Of a stretch of 64,000 nucleotides of DNA, positions 34,682 through 43,342 are shown one piece after another; position 1 is the first letter of the stretch, and each line of letters begins with the position of its first letter. This DNA comes from Microbacterium dextranolyticum (GTDB lineage Bacteria > Actinomycetota > Actinomycetes > Actinomycetales > Microbacteriaceae). The stretch lies in NCBI RefSeq assembly GCF_016907295.1, contig NZ_JAFBBR010000001.1, positions 1 to 64,000 on the forward strand. The letters run 5' to 3'. Below the pieces are notes generated by a model. It did no database searches. It was not told where the DNA came from and worked only from the letters and a program-made list of their open reading frames with translations. Position numbers and translations under genes: made by a program.

Positions 34682-34725
34682 CGCAGACCGCGCCCGAGGG
34701 CGTACGTCCTCGGGCGCGGTCTGCG
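34682..34725. terminator. Bidirectional terminator between two convergent genes
   Basis: Perfect 18-bp arms (34682-34699 and 34708-34725) with an 8-base loop, the strongest hairpin in the window. It begins three bases after the paralogue's stop and lies about 20 bases beyond the stop of the minus-strand GH92 gene. Confidence 0.85.
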
Positions 34726-34745
34726 GTGATCTCCCGCCCCTGCAC

Positions 34746-37700
34746 TCAGGGGCGTCGTGCCCGGCGGCGACCCTCGATCAGGGCCACCAGACCCAGCGCG
34801 ATCATCATGAGGATGGCGGGGACCAGGCCCGAGGCGAGCGCCCCGCCGGTGTCGGCAAGAGGAGACGCGTGTCCGCCGGCGGCGGGTCCTCCGCCCGACA
34901 GCGAACCGTCGGACGTGCCGCCGGATGTGCCGCCGGGCGTGCCGCCGGTCGAGCCGTCGCCCGGCTGGGGTTCACCCGTTCCGGGCTCCGTTCCGCCGTC
35001 GCCCGTACCGCCCTTGACGGGGAGCAGGTTCAGCGCGATGTCGTACCGTCGAGTGACCTCGCCGTTCGCCGATGTGACGGTCACCGTGAATCCGTGCACC
35101 TGAGCGCCGTCCAGTTCACTCGTGAGCGCGTGGCCGCCTTCTTCGACCTTCACGGAGGCTCCCGCTGCCGTGGCCGTTGCCCCGATCACCGGGACCGCGC
35201 CGACGACCGGTCCGACGGAGTGCTGGGCACGGCCGGTCGGAGCAGTCCGCGCCGCCGCGGGGACATCGATGACGTAGGCGCTCGTGTCGGGCGAGAAGCC
35301 CGACACCGCCACGCCGTCGAGTGTCAGGCCTGCGGCCGTCGCGACGCTCTGCGCCGTGGCGTCGGTGTGGCCCAGCACCGTGACCGTGCCGTCATCGGCG
35401 ATCCGGATCTTCGCCGTCAGCGCCGCCGCGAGGTCGATCCGCTGCCAGCTCGCGTCTCCCGAAGCGGTCGCGTCCAGGGGGAAGCCGGAGTCGAGCGCCG
35501 TCTGCTCCAGGATCTGCACCCGCTGAGCGTTGCTGAGGTCGGGGAAGGCCGTCGTGAGGAGCGCCCCGGCATCCGCGGGGATGCGGACCGGCTGACCACC
35601 CGGTGCCACCTTCGCGAAGCCGTAACTCAGACGCTGCGAATACACCGCGAGGTCACCCGCGACGTCGAGACCGCGGTACGCGTCCTGTCGCGAGCACGAT
35701 GCCAGGTCGTCGAATCCGGCGGCGGTGCACGCCGTCGTGAACACCTCGAGCAGCTCCTGTCGCGCCGCGAGCAGCAGAGGTGCGAACTGCGGATCGGCCC
35801 AGCGGTGAGCGATCGCCGCCTGCGAGACCATCCGGCTGCCCATGACATCGATCGGATAGTGGAAGCCGAGCACGACACGGTTGTCGCCGTACTCCGACGC
35901 GCGGGCGAGCAGCGGCGCGGACAGTTCCGGCACGAGCGTCGCCAGGAGCGTTCCCACCGTGTATCCGGCGTAGGTGTGGCCGCTCGGGTATGAGCCATCC
36001 GTCGACAGCGCGTCGTAGCCGACGCCCGACGCGTCGCGCATCAGACCGCCGGAGCCGACCAGACCCATCCGGACATAGGGACGCAGATAGCGGAACTCGT
36101 CCTTGGCGCGCTGGTGCTGGTCGATGCCGGTGCTGACGCGCCCGAACAGGGCGGCCGTCTTCGACAACCGACCGTCGTCCCGCGCCGCGAGGTAGGCAGA
36201 GGAGAGCACCGAGCCGAGCGCATCGGCCATCGTCCGACTCGGGTCGTTGTTGGCATCCGTCACGGCACGTGCGACCTGCGCCCGATCCGCGGCCCGGTTG
36301 GTCTGCAGCGCGATCAGATCGTTCTGCGCCGTCGGGCGCTCCCCACGCGCGGGCCGCGCGTTCTCGGCGAGCGCCGAGTCGGGAAGGGTGCGGAAGCCGC
36401 TCAGGATGTCGAGGAACTCGGAATCGGTCGACCAGGCATCCGACGGATACGTCGCCTTGAGGACCCCTTCCGGGAAGGCCCCCGGCGCATACGACGCCGG
36501 CGAGGTGTTCACGAGCGCGTCGACGCGGAGCGCCTCGAGGGTTCGCTCGCTGCGCTCACCGACGCGTATCGGAGCGGCCGAGGCGGAGCCCGACGACATC
36601 CCGACCGCGTTGAGCGCCCGCACCTGAGCCGAGACGCTGCTGCCGCGCACGAGACCGGCGAAGGTGACGGAGGACTGCGCCCCGTCGGCGACCGTCGCGC
36701 GGTGTCCGTCCGAGAGCTCGACCTGGTAGCCGGTGATCGGCGTGCCTCCGTCATCCGTGACCAGGGCCCATGTCACCGTCACCGCGTCGTCCACCGTCGA
36801 CAACGCGACCGCGCTCGAGATTCCGGGCAGCTGGTCCGGCATGACGGCGAGGGCCGCTCGGGCGGCCTCGAGCGCCTGCGCGGCGCCGCGCAGCGCCTCA
36901 TCGGAAGACGATGCGTCGGCGAGGACCGACGTGGCATCGGTCCGCGCGGCGACGAACGCCTGCCAGCTCTCCGACGTGTACCGCCCCTCGACGACACCGG
37001 CGGCAAGAGCCGTCAGGACCCGCAGCTCGGCTCGCACCGTCGGGACGAGCTGAGATGCCGCCAGCCGCAGCCTGCGCGTCTGATCGTCCACGTCGTCCTG
37101 CGAGGTCGTACCCGAGCCCACGAGTACGCGGGCCGAGGCCAGCTCGCGGGTGAAGGTGGCCGCGCTGATCCGGACGAACCGGTCCAGTCCCCCCTCGAGC
37201 GCGCTCACCTCGGCGATCGCACGATCGAGATCCGTCACGTCGGCCGGATGGGTCTCGGGCACGGTCGGGCGGATGCCGAAGATCAGATTGTCGATGTTTC
37301 CGACATAGGGGTGATCGGCGTACGCATCCGTCCGCAGCAACACGTGGACGGTGTGGCGTCCCGTGATCGCCTCCGGAAGGTCCGCCGTCATCGTCCCGGC
37401 CGCGGACCAGTTGGTGCCGGTCACCGGCAGGGGGATCTTCGCGAACGGCTCGCCCGGCGTCGCGGCATCGAATCCGTCGAGGTAGAGCCAGATCGCGGAG
37501 TTGCGCCCGACCCGGTTCGAGTTGTTGACGTAGTGCACGGCCACGGTGTTCTTGCCGGGCAGGCCGAAATCGATCATGCCGTAGTCCAGCCACGCCCGGT
37601 CATAGGTGCCGCCGAGGTTCGTGACGCGTGTTCCGTCGTTCCACGAGCTGTTCTCGGACTTCAGGCCGTTGCCGCTGTTCGCCGCCCACGCCTCGGCCTC

Positions 37701-40700
37701 CAGCACCGTCTGCTCGGTGGTCGCCGCGGTGAACACCACGCTGTCGATGTTGGCGACGTAGGGCTGAGCATCCGTCTGGGTCGATGACGAGAACACGGCC
37801 ACCAGCGTCTGGCGACCCGTCAGTCGGCTCGCGTCGACGCCGGCCACCACCTCCTGCCAGGTGCCCCACCCATCCCCGGTGTACGGCAGCGGCACATCGG
37901 CGATCAGCTCACCGTCGACGGCGCCGAGGCGCAGCTGCACGTGCGAATCGGATGCCGCGCGGGACCGCGGCTTGTCGATGCGGAGGGTCACGGTGTCGAC
38001 CCCGCCGCCGAAATCGATGTCGCGCCACAGCGCCCACGCACCGGCGGTGACGTTCTCGAACTTGCCGTTGGCGAGATTGAGCGCACGTGCTCCGCCGCCT
38101 GTCTGTGCGGCGTTACGTGCGGTCAGCTCGGCGACAGGTCCCGGAGGTTGCGGTGCGTCGTCGCCCTTGTGGCGCGAGAACGCGAACCAGTCGAAGTTCG
38201 ACACCCAGCGCTGACCGGACGGAGCGTGCATGAGGAAGGTCGCCGAACCCGCGGCGGCGAGCGCGGCGGCATCCTCGGGAGTGAGGTCGGCGCTCACCGT
38301 GGCGTAGTTGCCCCACGACCCCGTCGGCGCCAGCGTCAGGGTCGCGATCACGCGACCGTCGCGATCACCGGCGCGGACCTCGACGGTGCTCGCGGCAGAG
38401 GGGTTGGCATAGCGGATGCTCACGGAGCGCGGCGCTCCCACCGAGAAGTCCAGTCCCTCGTAACGGACCCAGGCACCGTCGCCGACGCCGCCCAGGTTGC
38501 CGCCGGACTGATAGGCCTCGTTCACGAGCGATCCACCCGACCAGCTGTCGGACTGCTCCGCCTCGAGTCGTCGGAACCCGCCCTCGTCGATGACGAGCGC
38601 GTCGACCGCCGTCTGCAGCGCATCCTGCGCGATACGCACCGCCGCGCTGGTGGTCGCGGGAGAGTCGAGCACGACGCGCGCCCGATCGAGCGCCACCTGC
38701 ATCGCACGGAAGGTGGTCACCGCGTAGTTGCCCCGCTCGAGCAGCTCGACATCGTGGACGAGGGCTGCGAGCGCCGACCGATCGATCTGGACGGGACTGA
38801 TCGTGAGCGGGCTCCGCCCGGATAGTCCGTCTCCGGTGAGCGCGACGGCGGGATCGACCACGTCCTTGTCGACGTCGAGCCAGAACGTGCCGCCGGTCGT
38901 GCTGTGGCCGCTGAGACGGACCTCGGCCGTTGTCGCGGCGGTGACGACCACGCTCGCCGAGACACCGCTCGGCAGGCCGGTGACCGTGACCTTGCCGGAG
39001 ATGTCCGTACCCGGCGCCGCGACGAACCTCGCCGCCGTGTCGAGCGTGAGAGTCATGACCCCCGACACCTCGCCGCTCGCATCGGCGGCGATCGTGGCCG
39101 GCGCGACTCTCGCGGTGGCCGCCGGCGTGGGCGTCGCGGTGCTGGCCGAGTACGCGGGGGCGGTGTCCGCACCCCAGGTCGACGGCGACGAGCCCATGTC
39201 GAACGAGAGGTCGCCGTTGCCGACGATGTCGGCGTAGTCCACCCAGGTGTTCGAGGTCGCTGTGCCGTTCAGCTGCGCCGACTGGATGTAATACGCGTCG
39301 GGAGAGACCCCGTTCGCAGAGACCGAGAAGCTCGTGCCGTCGCGGTGACGGATGGTCGCCTTCTCGAAGAACGGCGTGCCGATCTGATACTGCGAGCTGC
39401 CCGCCGTCACCGGGAACAGACCCACGGCCGCGGCGACGAACATCGTCGACATCGTGCCGGCGTCGTTGTCCATCGTCGGCAGAAGACCTTCCGGATCGAG
39501 CTGGTACACCTTGCGCAGCACCGGCGGGCGGAACTCGCCGCCGCTCGCGGGGTGACCTGGGATCTCGTTGCTGCTCCCCGTCGCGATGTACCGGTTCCAG
39601 CTCTCCTTCGTATAGATCGTGCGCACCCACTTCTGCGTGAGGCGGGGCTCGCCGACGTAGTTGAACAGATACGGGGCCTGCAGGTCGATCTCGTTCGCGT
39701 TGGAGTGCAGCATCGTCGACCCGTCGGTACGATCCGAGTCCTCGCCGAACATGTGCTCGATCGCGGCTCGTCCGGCGGCGGGGCCGCCGATCGCCGCGAT
39801 CAATCCGTCCATGTCGTGCGCGCCATACCAGGTGTACTGCCACGGTGTGCCCTGATAGAGCCGGGCGGCCTCGAACTTCTCGTAGTCCACATCGACCCAG
39901 CTGCCGTCGCCGCGCCGCGGGGTGAGCAGACCCACGGCGGTCCCGTCCGCGGATGTCCACGCTCCCGGGCGGATCTGGTTCTTCACGGCGAACGAGGACT
40001 GTTCACGCAGCTGAGCCGCGTCCTGCGAGCGTCCGATCTCGTCGGCGACGATCGCCAGGGCCCATTGGTCGTAGCCGCGCTGCACGACGACTCCGGGGTC
40101 TTCGTTCACATACCCCTGGCGCAGCTGGTCTCCGGAGTAGTACCCCACAGTGTCGGTGAGGGAGGGCCAGGCCTCGTCCAATCGCGAGAAGCCGTCGAAG
40201 CCCTTCGACAGCGCGTCGGCGATGATGACGGCGGAACGCTCCCAGCGCACCTGCGGCACGGAGTGCATGAGCTGGTTGAGCTGCTTGCCGGTCGAAGCGG
40301 TGTCGGCCAGCAGGGTGATGAGCGACTGCACCATGTCGCGGTACTGATCGGGCGCCACGTAGGCGAACACGGAGTACTTGCGGAAATCGTCCCAGGACGA
40401 CCAGCCGTCGTAGTAGGTGTAGCCGTCGGCGCGGTGCACGATCCCATCGACGCCGCGGTAGGTGCCCGATGTGCTCGTCGCATTCACGGGCGTGGCGAAC
40501 ATGCGGTAGAGGTGCGTGTAGAAGAGCTTCTTGAGCGATCCGTCGGCGTCGCTCGTCTCGGATGCCGAGATCTCGACGCTCTCCAGAAGCTGCTCCCACT
40601 CGGCACTCGTGCGTTGCCGAACTCGGTCGAACCCGTCCGACCCCAACTCGGCACGCTGGTCGACGGCGGCCTGCTCGCTGCTGATCGGCGACAAGGTGAT

Positions 40701-41573
40701 GCGCAGACCGATGTCGGCGGCATCGGCGGCCGCGAAGCGGAGCACCGCGCCGGTGTCGGTGCCGGACCGGCGCTTCTCCTCACCGAACGCGCCCCCGTCG
40801 CCCCACGTCTGCACGGAGGTCACCGGCGCCGTCGTCGAGGCGTAGTAGAACAACCGGTAGTTCGCACCGTTGAAGGTGCCTTCCACGGCTCCCGACAGTG
40901 CGGCCGTGCCGTCGGGAAGCGAGGCGACGTCCACGGAAGAGGCGAGCCGCCCGGTGAAGTTGTTGCCCAGGTCCACGACGAGCGACGGGGTCTGACCCGC
41001 CGGGAAGGCGTAGCGCTGGACCGCCGTGCGGGTGGTCGCCGTCACCTGGGCATCGATCGTGCCGCTCTGCGGTCGGACCGCGGAATCGGTGCCGCCGATC
41101 GAGCGGAGCCCGACCCGGTAGTACCCGGGCGCGGCATCCTCGTCGTCGTGCGAGTAGTCGTGCGCGTAGGTGTTCGACGCCGGACGCTGGGTGTACTCGA
41201 CCGTCGTGGGGACGACGAGCAGGTCGCCACCGGCGCCGCTGCCGCCCACACCGTCGAGGTTGGTCGCCGTGAAGCCCGCGATCTGGTCTTCTCGGTAGTC
41301 GTATCCCGCATGATTGCGGTTCGGCGTGGTCAGCGGGGTCACCTTGGCGAGCCCGTGCGGTGCCTGCGCGCCGGGGTGGTCGTTGCCGAAATCTCCGGCC
41401 GTGCCGACGAACGGATCGACGAGAGATGTCAGCCGACCGGCATCCGCCGGCACCGCGGCATCCGCCGGCATCGCGGCGAGCAGGTTCGTCGCCAAGGCGG
41501 CGACGACGGCGAGGGCAGCGAGGGAACGCGGCCGGCGGCGCGCGGAGGGGGAGGTCGTGGTCGGCAACGGCAT
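34746..41573 (-). CDS. Secreted GH92 alpha-mannosidase / PAP2 acid phosphatase fusion, cell-wall anchored
   Basis: A 2275-residue exoenzyme. Signal peptide 1-40. GH92 domain about 47-810: start DPFVGTAGDFGNDHPGAQ, catalytic-acid segment NEIDLQAPYLFNY (about 625-637) and general-base segment MDNDAGTMS (about 703). Helical linker about 820-1000. Three CBM6-like modules about 1000-1140, 1148-1282 and 1290-1435. FIVAR-like helices about 1440-1580. Fibronectin III about 1584-1675. PAP2 phosphatase about 1680-2000, with KDEFRYLRP (near 1828), PSGH (near 1864) and NRVVLGFHYPID (near 1900). Ig-like domain, Gly-rich linker and LADTG-helix-RRRAR anchor near 2237. It should trim mannose from yeast-type glycans and remove phosphate outside the cell. 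The ATG at 41573 follows a GGAG by six bases; an in-frame GTG at 41594 is the alternative. Confidence 0.87.
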   Translation of the reverse strand: MPLPTTTSPSARRRPRSLAALAVVAALATNLLAAMPADAAVPADAGRLTSLVDPFVGTAGDFGNDHPGAQAPHGLAKVTPLTTPNRNHAGYDYREDQIAGFTATNLDGVGGSGAGGDLLVVPTTVEYTQRPASNTYAHDYSHDDEDAAPGYYRVGLRSIGGTDSAVRPQSGTIDAQVTATTRTAVQRYAFPAGQTPSLVVDLGNNFTGRLASSVDVASLPDGTAALSGAVEGTFNGANYRLFYYASTTAPVTSVQTWGDGGAFGEEKRRSGTDTGAVLRFAAADAADIGLRITLSPISSEQAAVDQRAELGSDGFDRVRQRTSAEWEQLLESVEISASETSDADGSLKKLFYTHLYRMFATPVNATSTSGTYRGVDGIVHRADGYTYYDGWSSWDDFRKYSVFAYVAPDQYRDMVQSLITLLADTASTGKQLNQLMHSVPQVRWERSAVIIADALSKGFDGFSRLDEAWPSLTDTVGYYSGDQLRQGYVNEDPGVVVQRGYDQWALAIVADEIGRSQDAAQLREQSSFAVKNQIRPGAWTSADGTAVGLLTPRRGDGSWVDVDYEKFEAARLYQGTPWQYTWYGAHDMDGLIAAIGGPAAGRAAIEHMFGEDSDRTDGSTMLHSNANEIDLQAPYLFNYVGEPRLTQKWVRTIYTKESWNRYIATGSSNEIPGHPASGGEFRPPVLRKVYQLDPEGLLPTMDNDAGTMSTMFVAAAVGLFPVTAGSSQYQIGTPFFEKATIRHRDGTSFSVSANGVSPDAYYIQSAQLNGTATSNTWVDYADIVGNGDLSFDMGSSPSTWGADTAPAYSASTATPTPAATARVAPATIAADASGEVSGVMTLTLDTAARFVAAPGTDISGKVTVTGLPSGVSASVVVTAATTAEVRLSGHSTTGGTFWLDVDKDVVDPAVALTGDGLSGRSPLTISPVQIDRSALAALVHDVELLERGNYAVTTFRAMQVALDRARVVLDSPATTSAAVRIAQDALQTAVDALVIDEGGFRRLEAEQSDSWSGGSLVNEAYQSGGNLGGVGDGAWVRYEGLDFSVGAPRSVSIRYANPSAASTVEVRAGDRDGRVIATLTLAPTGSWGNYATVSADLTPEDAAALAAAGSATFLMHAPSGQRWVSNFDWFAFSRHKGDDAPQPPGPVAELTARNAAQTGGGARALNLANGKFENVTAGAWALWRDIDFGGGVDTVTLRIDKPRSRAASDSHVQLRLGAVDGELIADVPLPYTGDGWGTWQEVVAGVDASRLTGRQTLVAVFSSSTQTDAQPYVANIDSVVFTAATTEQTVLEAEAWAANSGNGLKSENSSWNDGTRVTNLGGTYDRAWLDYGMIDFGLPGKNTVAVHYVNNSNRVGRNSAIWLYLDGFDAATPGEPFAKIPLPVTGTNWSAAGTMTADLPEAITGRHTVHVLLRTDAYADHPYVGNIDNLIFGIRPTVPETHPADVTDLDRAIAEVSALEGGLDRFVRISAATFTRELASARVLVGSGTTSQDDVDDQTRRLRLAASQLVPTVRAELRVLTALAAGVVEGRYTSESWQAFVAARTDATSVLADASSSDEALRGAAQALEAARAALAVMPDQLPGISSAVALSTVDDAVTVTWALVTDDGGTPITGYQVELSDGHRATVADGAQSSVTFAGLVRGSSVSAQVRALNAVGMSSGSASAAPIRVGERSERTLEALRVDALVNTSPASYAPGAFPEGVLKATYPSDAWSTDSEFLDILSGFRTLPDSALAENARPARGERPTAQNDLIALQTNRAADRAQVARAVTDANNDPSRTMADALGSVLSSAYLAARDDGRLSKTAALFGRVSTGIDQHQRAKDEFRYLRPYVRMGLVGSGGLMRDASGVGYDALSTDGSYPSGHTYAGYTVGTLLATLVPELSAPLLARASEYGDNRVVLGFHYPIDVMGSRMVSQAAIAHRWADPQFAPLLLAARQELLEVFTTACTAAGFDDLASCSRQDAYRGLDVAGDLAVYSQRLSYGFAKVAPGGQPVRIPADAGALLTTAFPDLSNAQRVQILEQTALDSGFPLDATASGDASWQRIDLAAALTAKIRIADDGTVTVLGHTDATAQSVATAAGLTLDGVAVSGFSPDTSAYVIDVPAAARTAPTGRAQHSVGPVVGAVPVIGATATAAGASVKVEEGGHALTSELDGAQVHGFTVTVTSANGEVTRRYDIALNLLPVKGGTGDGGTEPGTGEPQPGDGSTGGTPGGTSGGTSDGSLSGGGPAAGGHASPLADTGGALASGLVPAILMMIALGLVALIEGRRRARRP

Positions 41574-41658
41574 CGAAGGCTCCGGGGGGTTCACGGGCGC
41601 GGGGAGCGGCCCCCGCGTATGGCAACATCGCCGAGTGGACCGGAACCAGGTGTCACGG

Positions 41659-41687
41659 TGTCTACCAAAACGTTACGGTTGAGTGAA
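41659..41687 (-). promoter_or_regulatory. Candidate promoter of the GH92-PAP2 gene
   Basis: TTCACT (41687-41682), 17-base spacer and TAGACA (41664-41659) on the minus strand, about 80 bases before the ATG. The spacer holds CCGTAACGTTTTGG, an imperfect AACGTT-centred palindrome that could bind a repressor. Confidence 0.4.
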
Positions 41688-41759
41688 CGCCGTCGTTCCG
41701 ATATCGCTGGCCGACCTCACCCCGAGGAGCGCGGAATCGGCGCACGCGGAGCCAGGGAT

Positions 41760-42059
41760 TCAGACGCTCTCGGCGGCCGCGGTGTGGTGGCGGATGACCT
41801 CGGCCACCACGAAGTTGAACCACTTCTCGGCGAACTCCGGATCGAGGTCCGCCTCCTCGGCGAGGCGACGCAGCCGTGCGATCTGCTGCTCCTCGCGTGA
41901 CGGATCCGAGGCGGGCATGCCGTGACGCGCCTTCAGCACTCCCACCTGCTGGGTGGCCTTGAAGCGCTCGGCCAGAAGGTGGATGAGGGCGGCGTCGATG
42001 TTGTCGATGCTGCCGCGCAGCCGGCGCAGCGTGGCGGTCGGATCGGCCTCGTCGGTCAT
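41760..42059 (-). CDS. Chorismate mutase (AroQ type)
   Basis: A 99-residue all-helical protein of the AroQ class that converts chorismate to prephenate for Phe and Tyr synthesis. Visible features: LRRLRGSIDNIDAALIHLLAERF near residues 11-33 with the conserved Arg and the ID-x-x-L pattern, the Lys of VGVLKARHG (about 40-48), and DPSREEQQIARLR with the catalytic Arg/Glu region. The length fits a free-standing chorismate mutase. Its promoter (TAGGCT at 42071-42066, six bases before the ATG) nearly abuts that of the divergent transporter gene. Confidence 0.9.
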   Translation of the reverse strand: MTDEADPTATLRRLRGSIDNIDAALIHLLAERFKATQQVGVLKARHGMPASDPSREEQQIARLRRLAEEADLDPEFAEKWFNFVVAEVIRHHTAAAESV

Positions 42060-42065
42060 GCCCCG

Positions 42066-42085
42066 AGCCTATCGCGCCCTAAAGT
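42066..42085. promoter_or_regulatory. Back-to-back -10 boxes of divergent leaderless promoters
   Basis: TAGGCT on the minus strand (42071-42066) serves the chorismate mutase gene. TAAAGT on the plus strand (42080-42085) serves the transporter gene. Only eight bases separate the boxes and 33 bases separate the two start codons, so each -35 region lies over the other gene's start. Confidence 0.55.
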
Positions 42086-42092
42086 GTGAGCC

Positions 42093-43259
42093 ATGAGATC
42101 CCGCCGCTCCGCCCGCGACGCCGCCCCGGTGAGCGCCTCCGACACGACGAACGCTCCCCTGCTGACCACGGCAGACGGCGCCCCGCTCGAGCCGCCCGCC
42201 GACCGCACCTATTGGAGCTACCTCAACCGTCCGTTCACGGTCGGCTTCTTCGTGACCTTCGGCGGTCTCGTGGCGTTCGCGCTCGGCATGGCCATCACCA
42301 ACCTGGTCACGATCTGGATCTACATCGCCTTCGCACTGTTCGCCGCGCTCGGCCTCGACCCGCTGGTCAGCCGCCTCGAGCGCCATCGGGTGAGTCGTGC
42401 GTGGGGAATCGTGATCGTCTACGCCGTGTTCACGGTGCTGATGGTGGGGGTGCTGTGGCTGATCATCCCGACCGTCGTCTCGCAGGTCGCGCAGTTCGTC
42501 CGCGATCTGCCCCAGATGATCTCAACGTTCCAGCACAGCGACGCGTACGCGTGGATCACGGAGCGCTTCGGCGACCAGGCCGGCGCGCTCCTCGCGCAGC
42601 TGCAGCAGTTCATCAGCGATCCCGCGAACATCGCCGCGATCGGCGGAGGCGTCTTCCAGGTCGGCGCGACGATCGCGAGCTCCATCTCGGGACTCATCAT
42701 CATCATCGTGTTGAGCCTGTACTTCCTTGCGTCGCTCGACCAGATCAAGCAGGCGTTCTACCGCCTCTGGCCGGCCCGTAGCCGCACGTTCGTGAGCGGC
42801 ATGACCGATGAGATCACCGGTTCCGTGGGGTCGTATCTCGGCGGCATGGTGGTGCTGGCGTTCTTCAACTCCGTGATGACCTTCATCCTGTACACGGTGC
42901 TGCACTTGCCCTTCCCCCTGCTGATGGCCGTGGTCGCCTTCTGCCTCACGATCATCCCGCTCGTCGGAACGGTCATGTTCTGGGTCGTGGGATGCCTCGT
43001 CGCACTGTTCGCCAGCCCCCTCGGCGCACTGGTGTTCGCGGTGCTGTACCTCGTGTACATGCAGGTCGAGGCATACGTCCTGACCCCCAAGGTGATGAAC
43101 AAGGCGATCTCGGTTCCGGGCTCGCTCGTGGTGATCGGCGCGCTGGTCGGCGGCACCCTGATGGGCCTTCTCGGGGCGCTCGTGGCGATCCCCGTCACCG
43201 CGTCGATCCTGCTGATCATCAAGAAGGTGTACATCCCGCGACAGGATGCCAAGGGCTGA
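42093..43259 (+). CDS. AI-2E family transporter (PerM/YdiK-like membrane protein)
   Basis: A 388-residue polytopic membrane protein of the AI-2E exporter superfamily. About eight helices are visible, starting with PFTVGFFVTFGGLVAFALGM at about residue 49 and ending with GTLMGLLGALVAIPVTASIL near 352-371. Family motifs include LDPLVSRLERHRVSRAWGI near 93, LYFLASLDQIKQ near 211 and PLVGTVMFWVVGCLVALF near 290. Some members export autoinducer-2 or other solutes, others are Na+/H+ antiporters, so the substrate is open. Starts at an ATG seven bases after TAAAGT, divergent from the chorismate mutase gene. Confidence 0.88.
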   Translation: MRSRRSARDAAPVSASDTTNAPLLTTADGAPLEPPADRTYWSYLNRPFTVGFFVTFGGLVAFALGMAITNLVTIWIYIAFALFAALGLDPLVSRLERHRVSRAWGIVIVYAVFTVLMVGVLWLIIPTVVSQVAQFVRDLPQMISTFQHSDAYAWITERFGDQAGALLAQLQQFISDPANIAAIGGGVFQVGATIASSISGLIIIIVLSLYFLASLDQIKQAFYRLWPARSRTFVSGMTDEITGSVGSYLGGMVVLAFFNSVMTFILYTVLHLPFPLLMAVVAFCLTIIPLVGTVMFWVVGCLVALFASPLGALVFAVLYLVYMQVEAYVLTPKVMNKAISVPGSLVVIGALVGGTLMGLLGALVAIPVTASILLIIKKVYIPRQDAKG

Positions 43260-43342
43260 GCCTCGGCAGGAGCGCGCAGCACGACGTCGCGAGGCGCGCC
43301 GGGCTCAGAGATCGACGCGTGCCGCTGCCGACAGAGCCGGAC

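Noticed and set aside
38904..41900. A 998-residue plus-strand frame opposite the GH92 domain
   Set aside because: No start signal or domain; it covers the well-supported GH92 catalytic region on the other strand.
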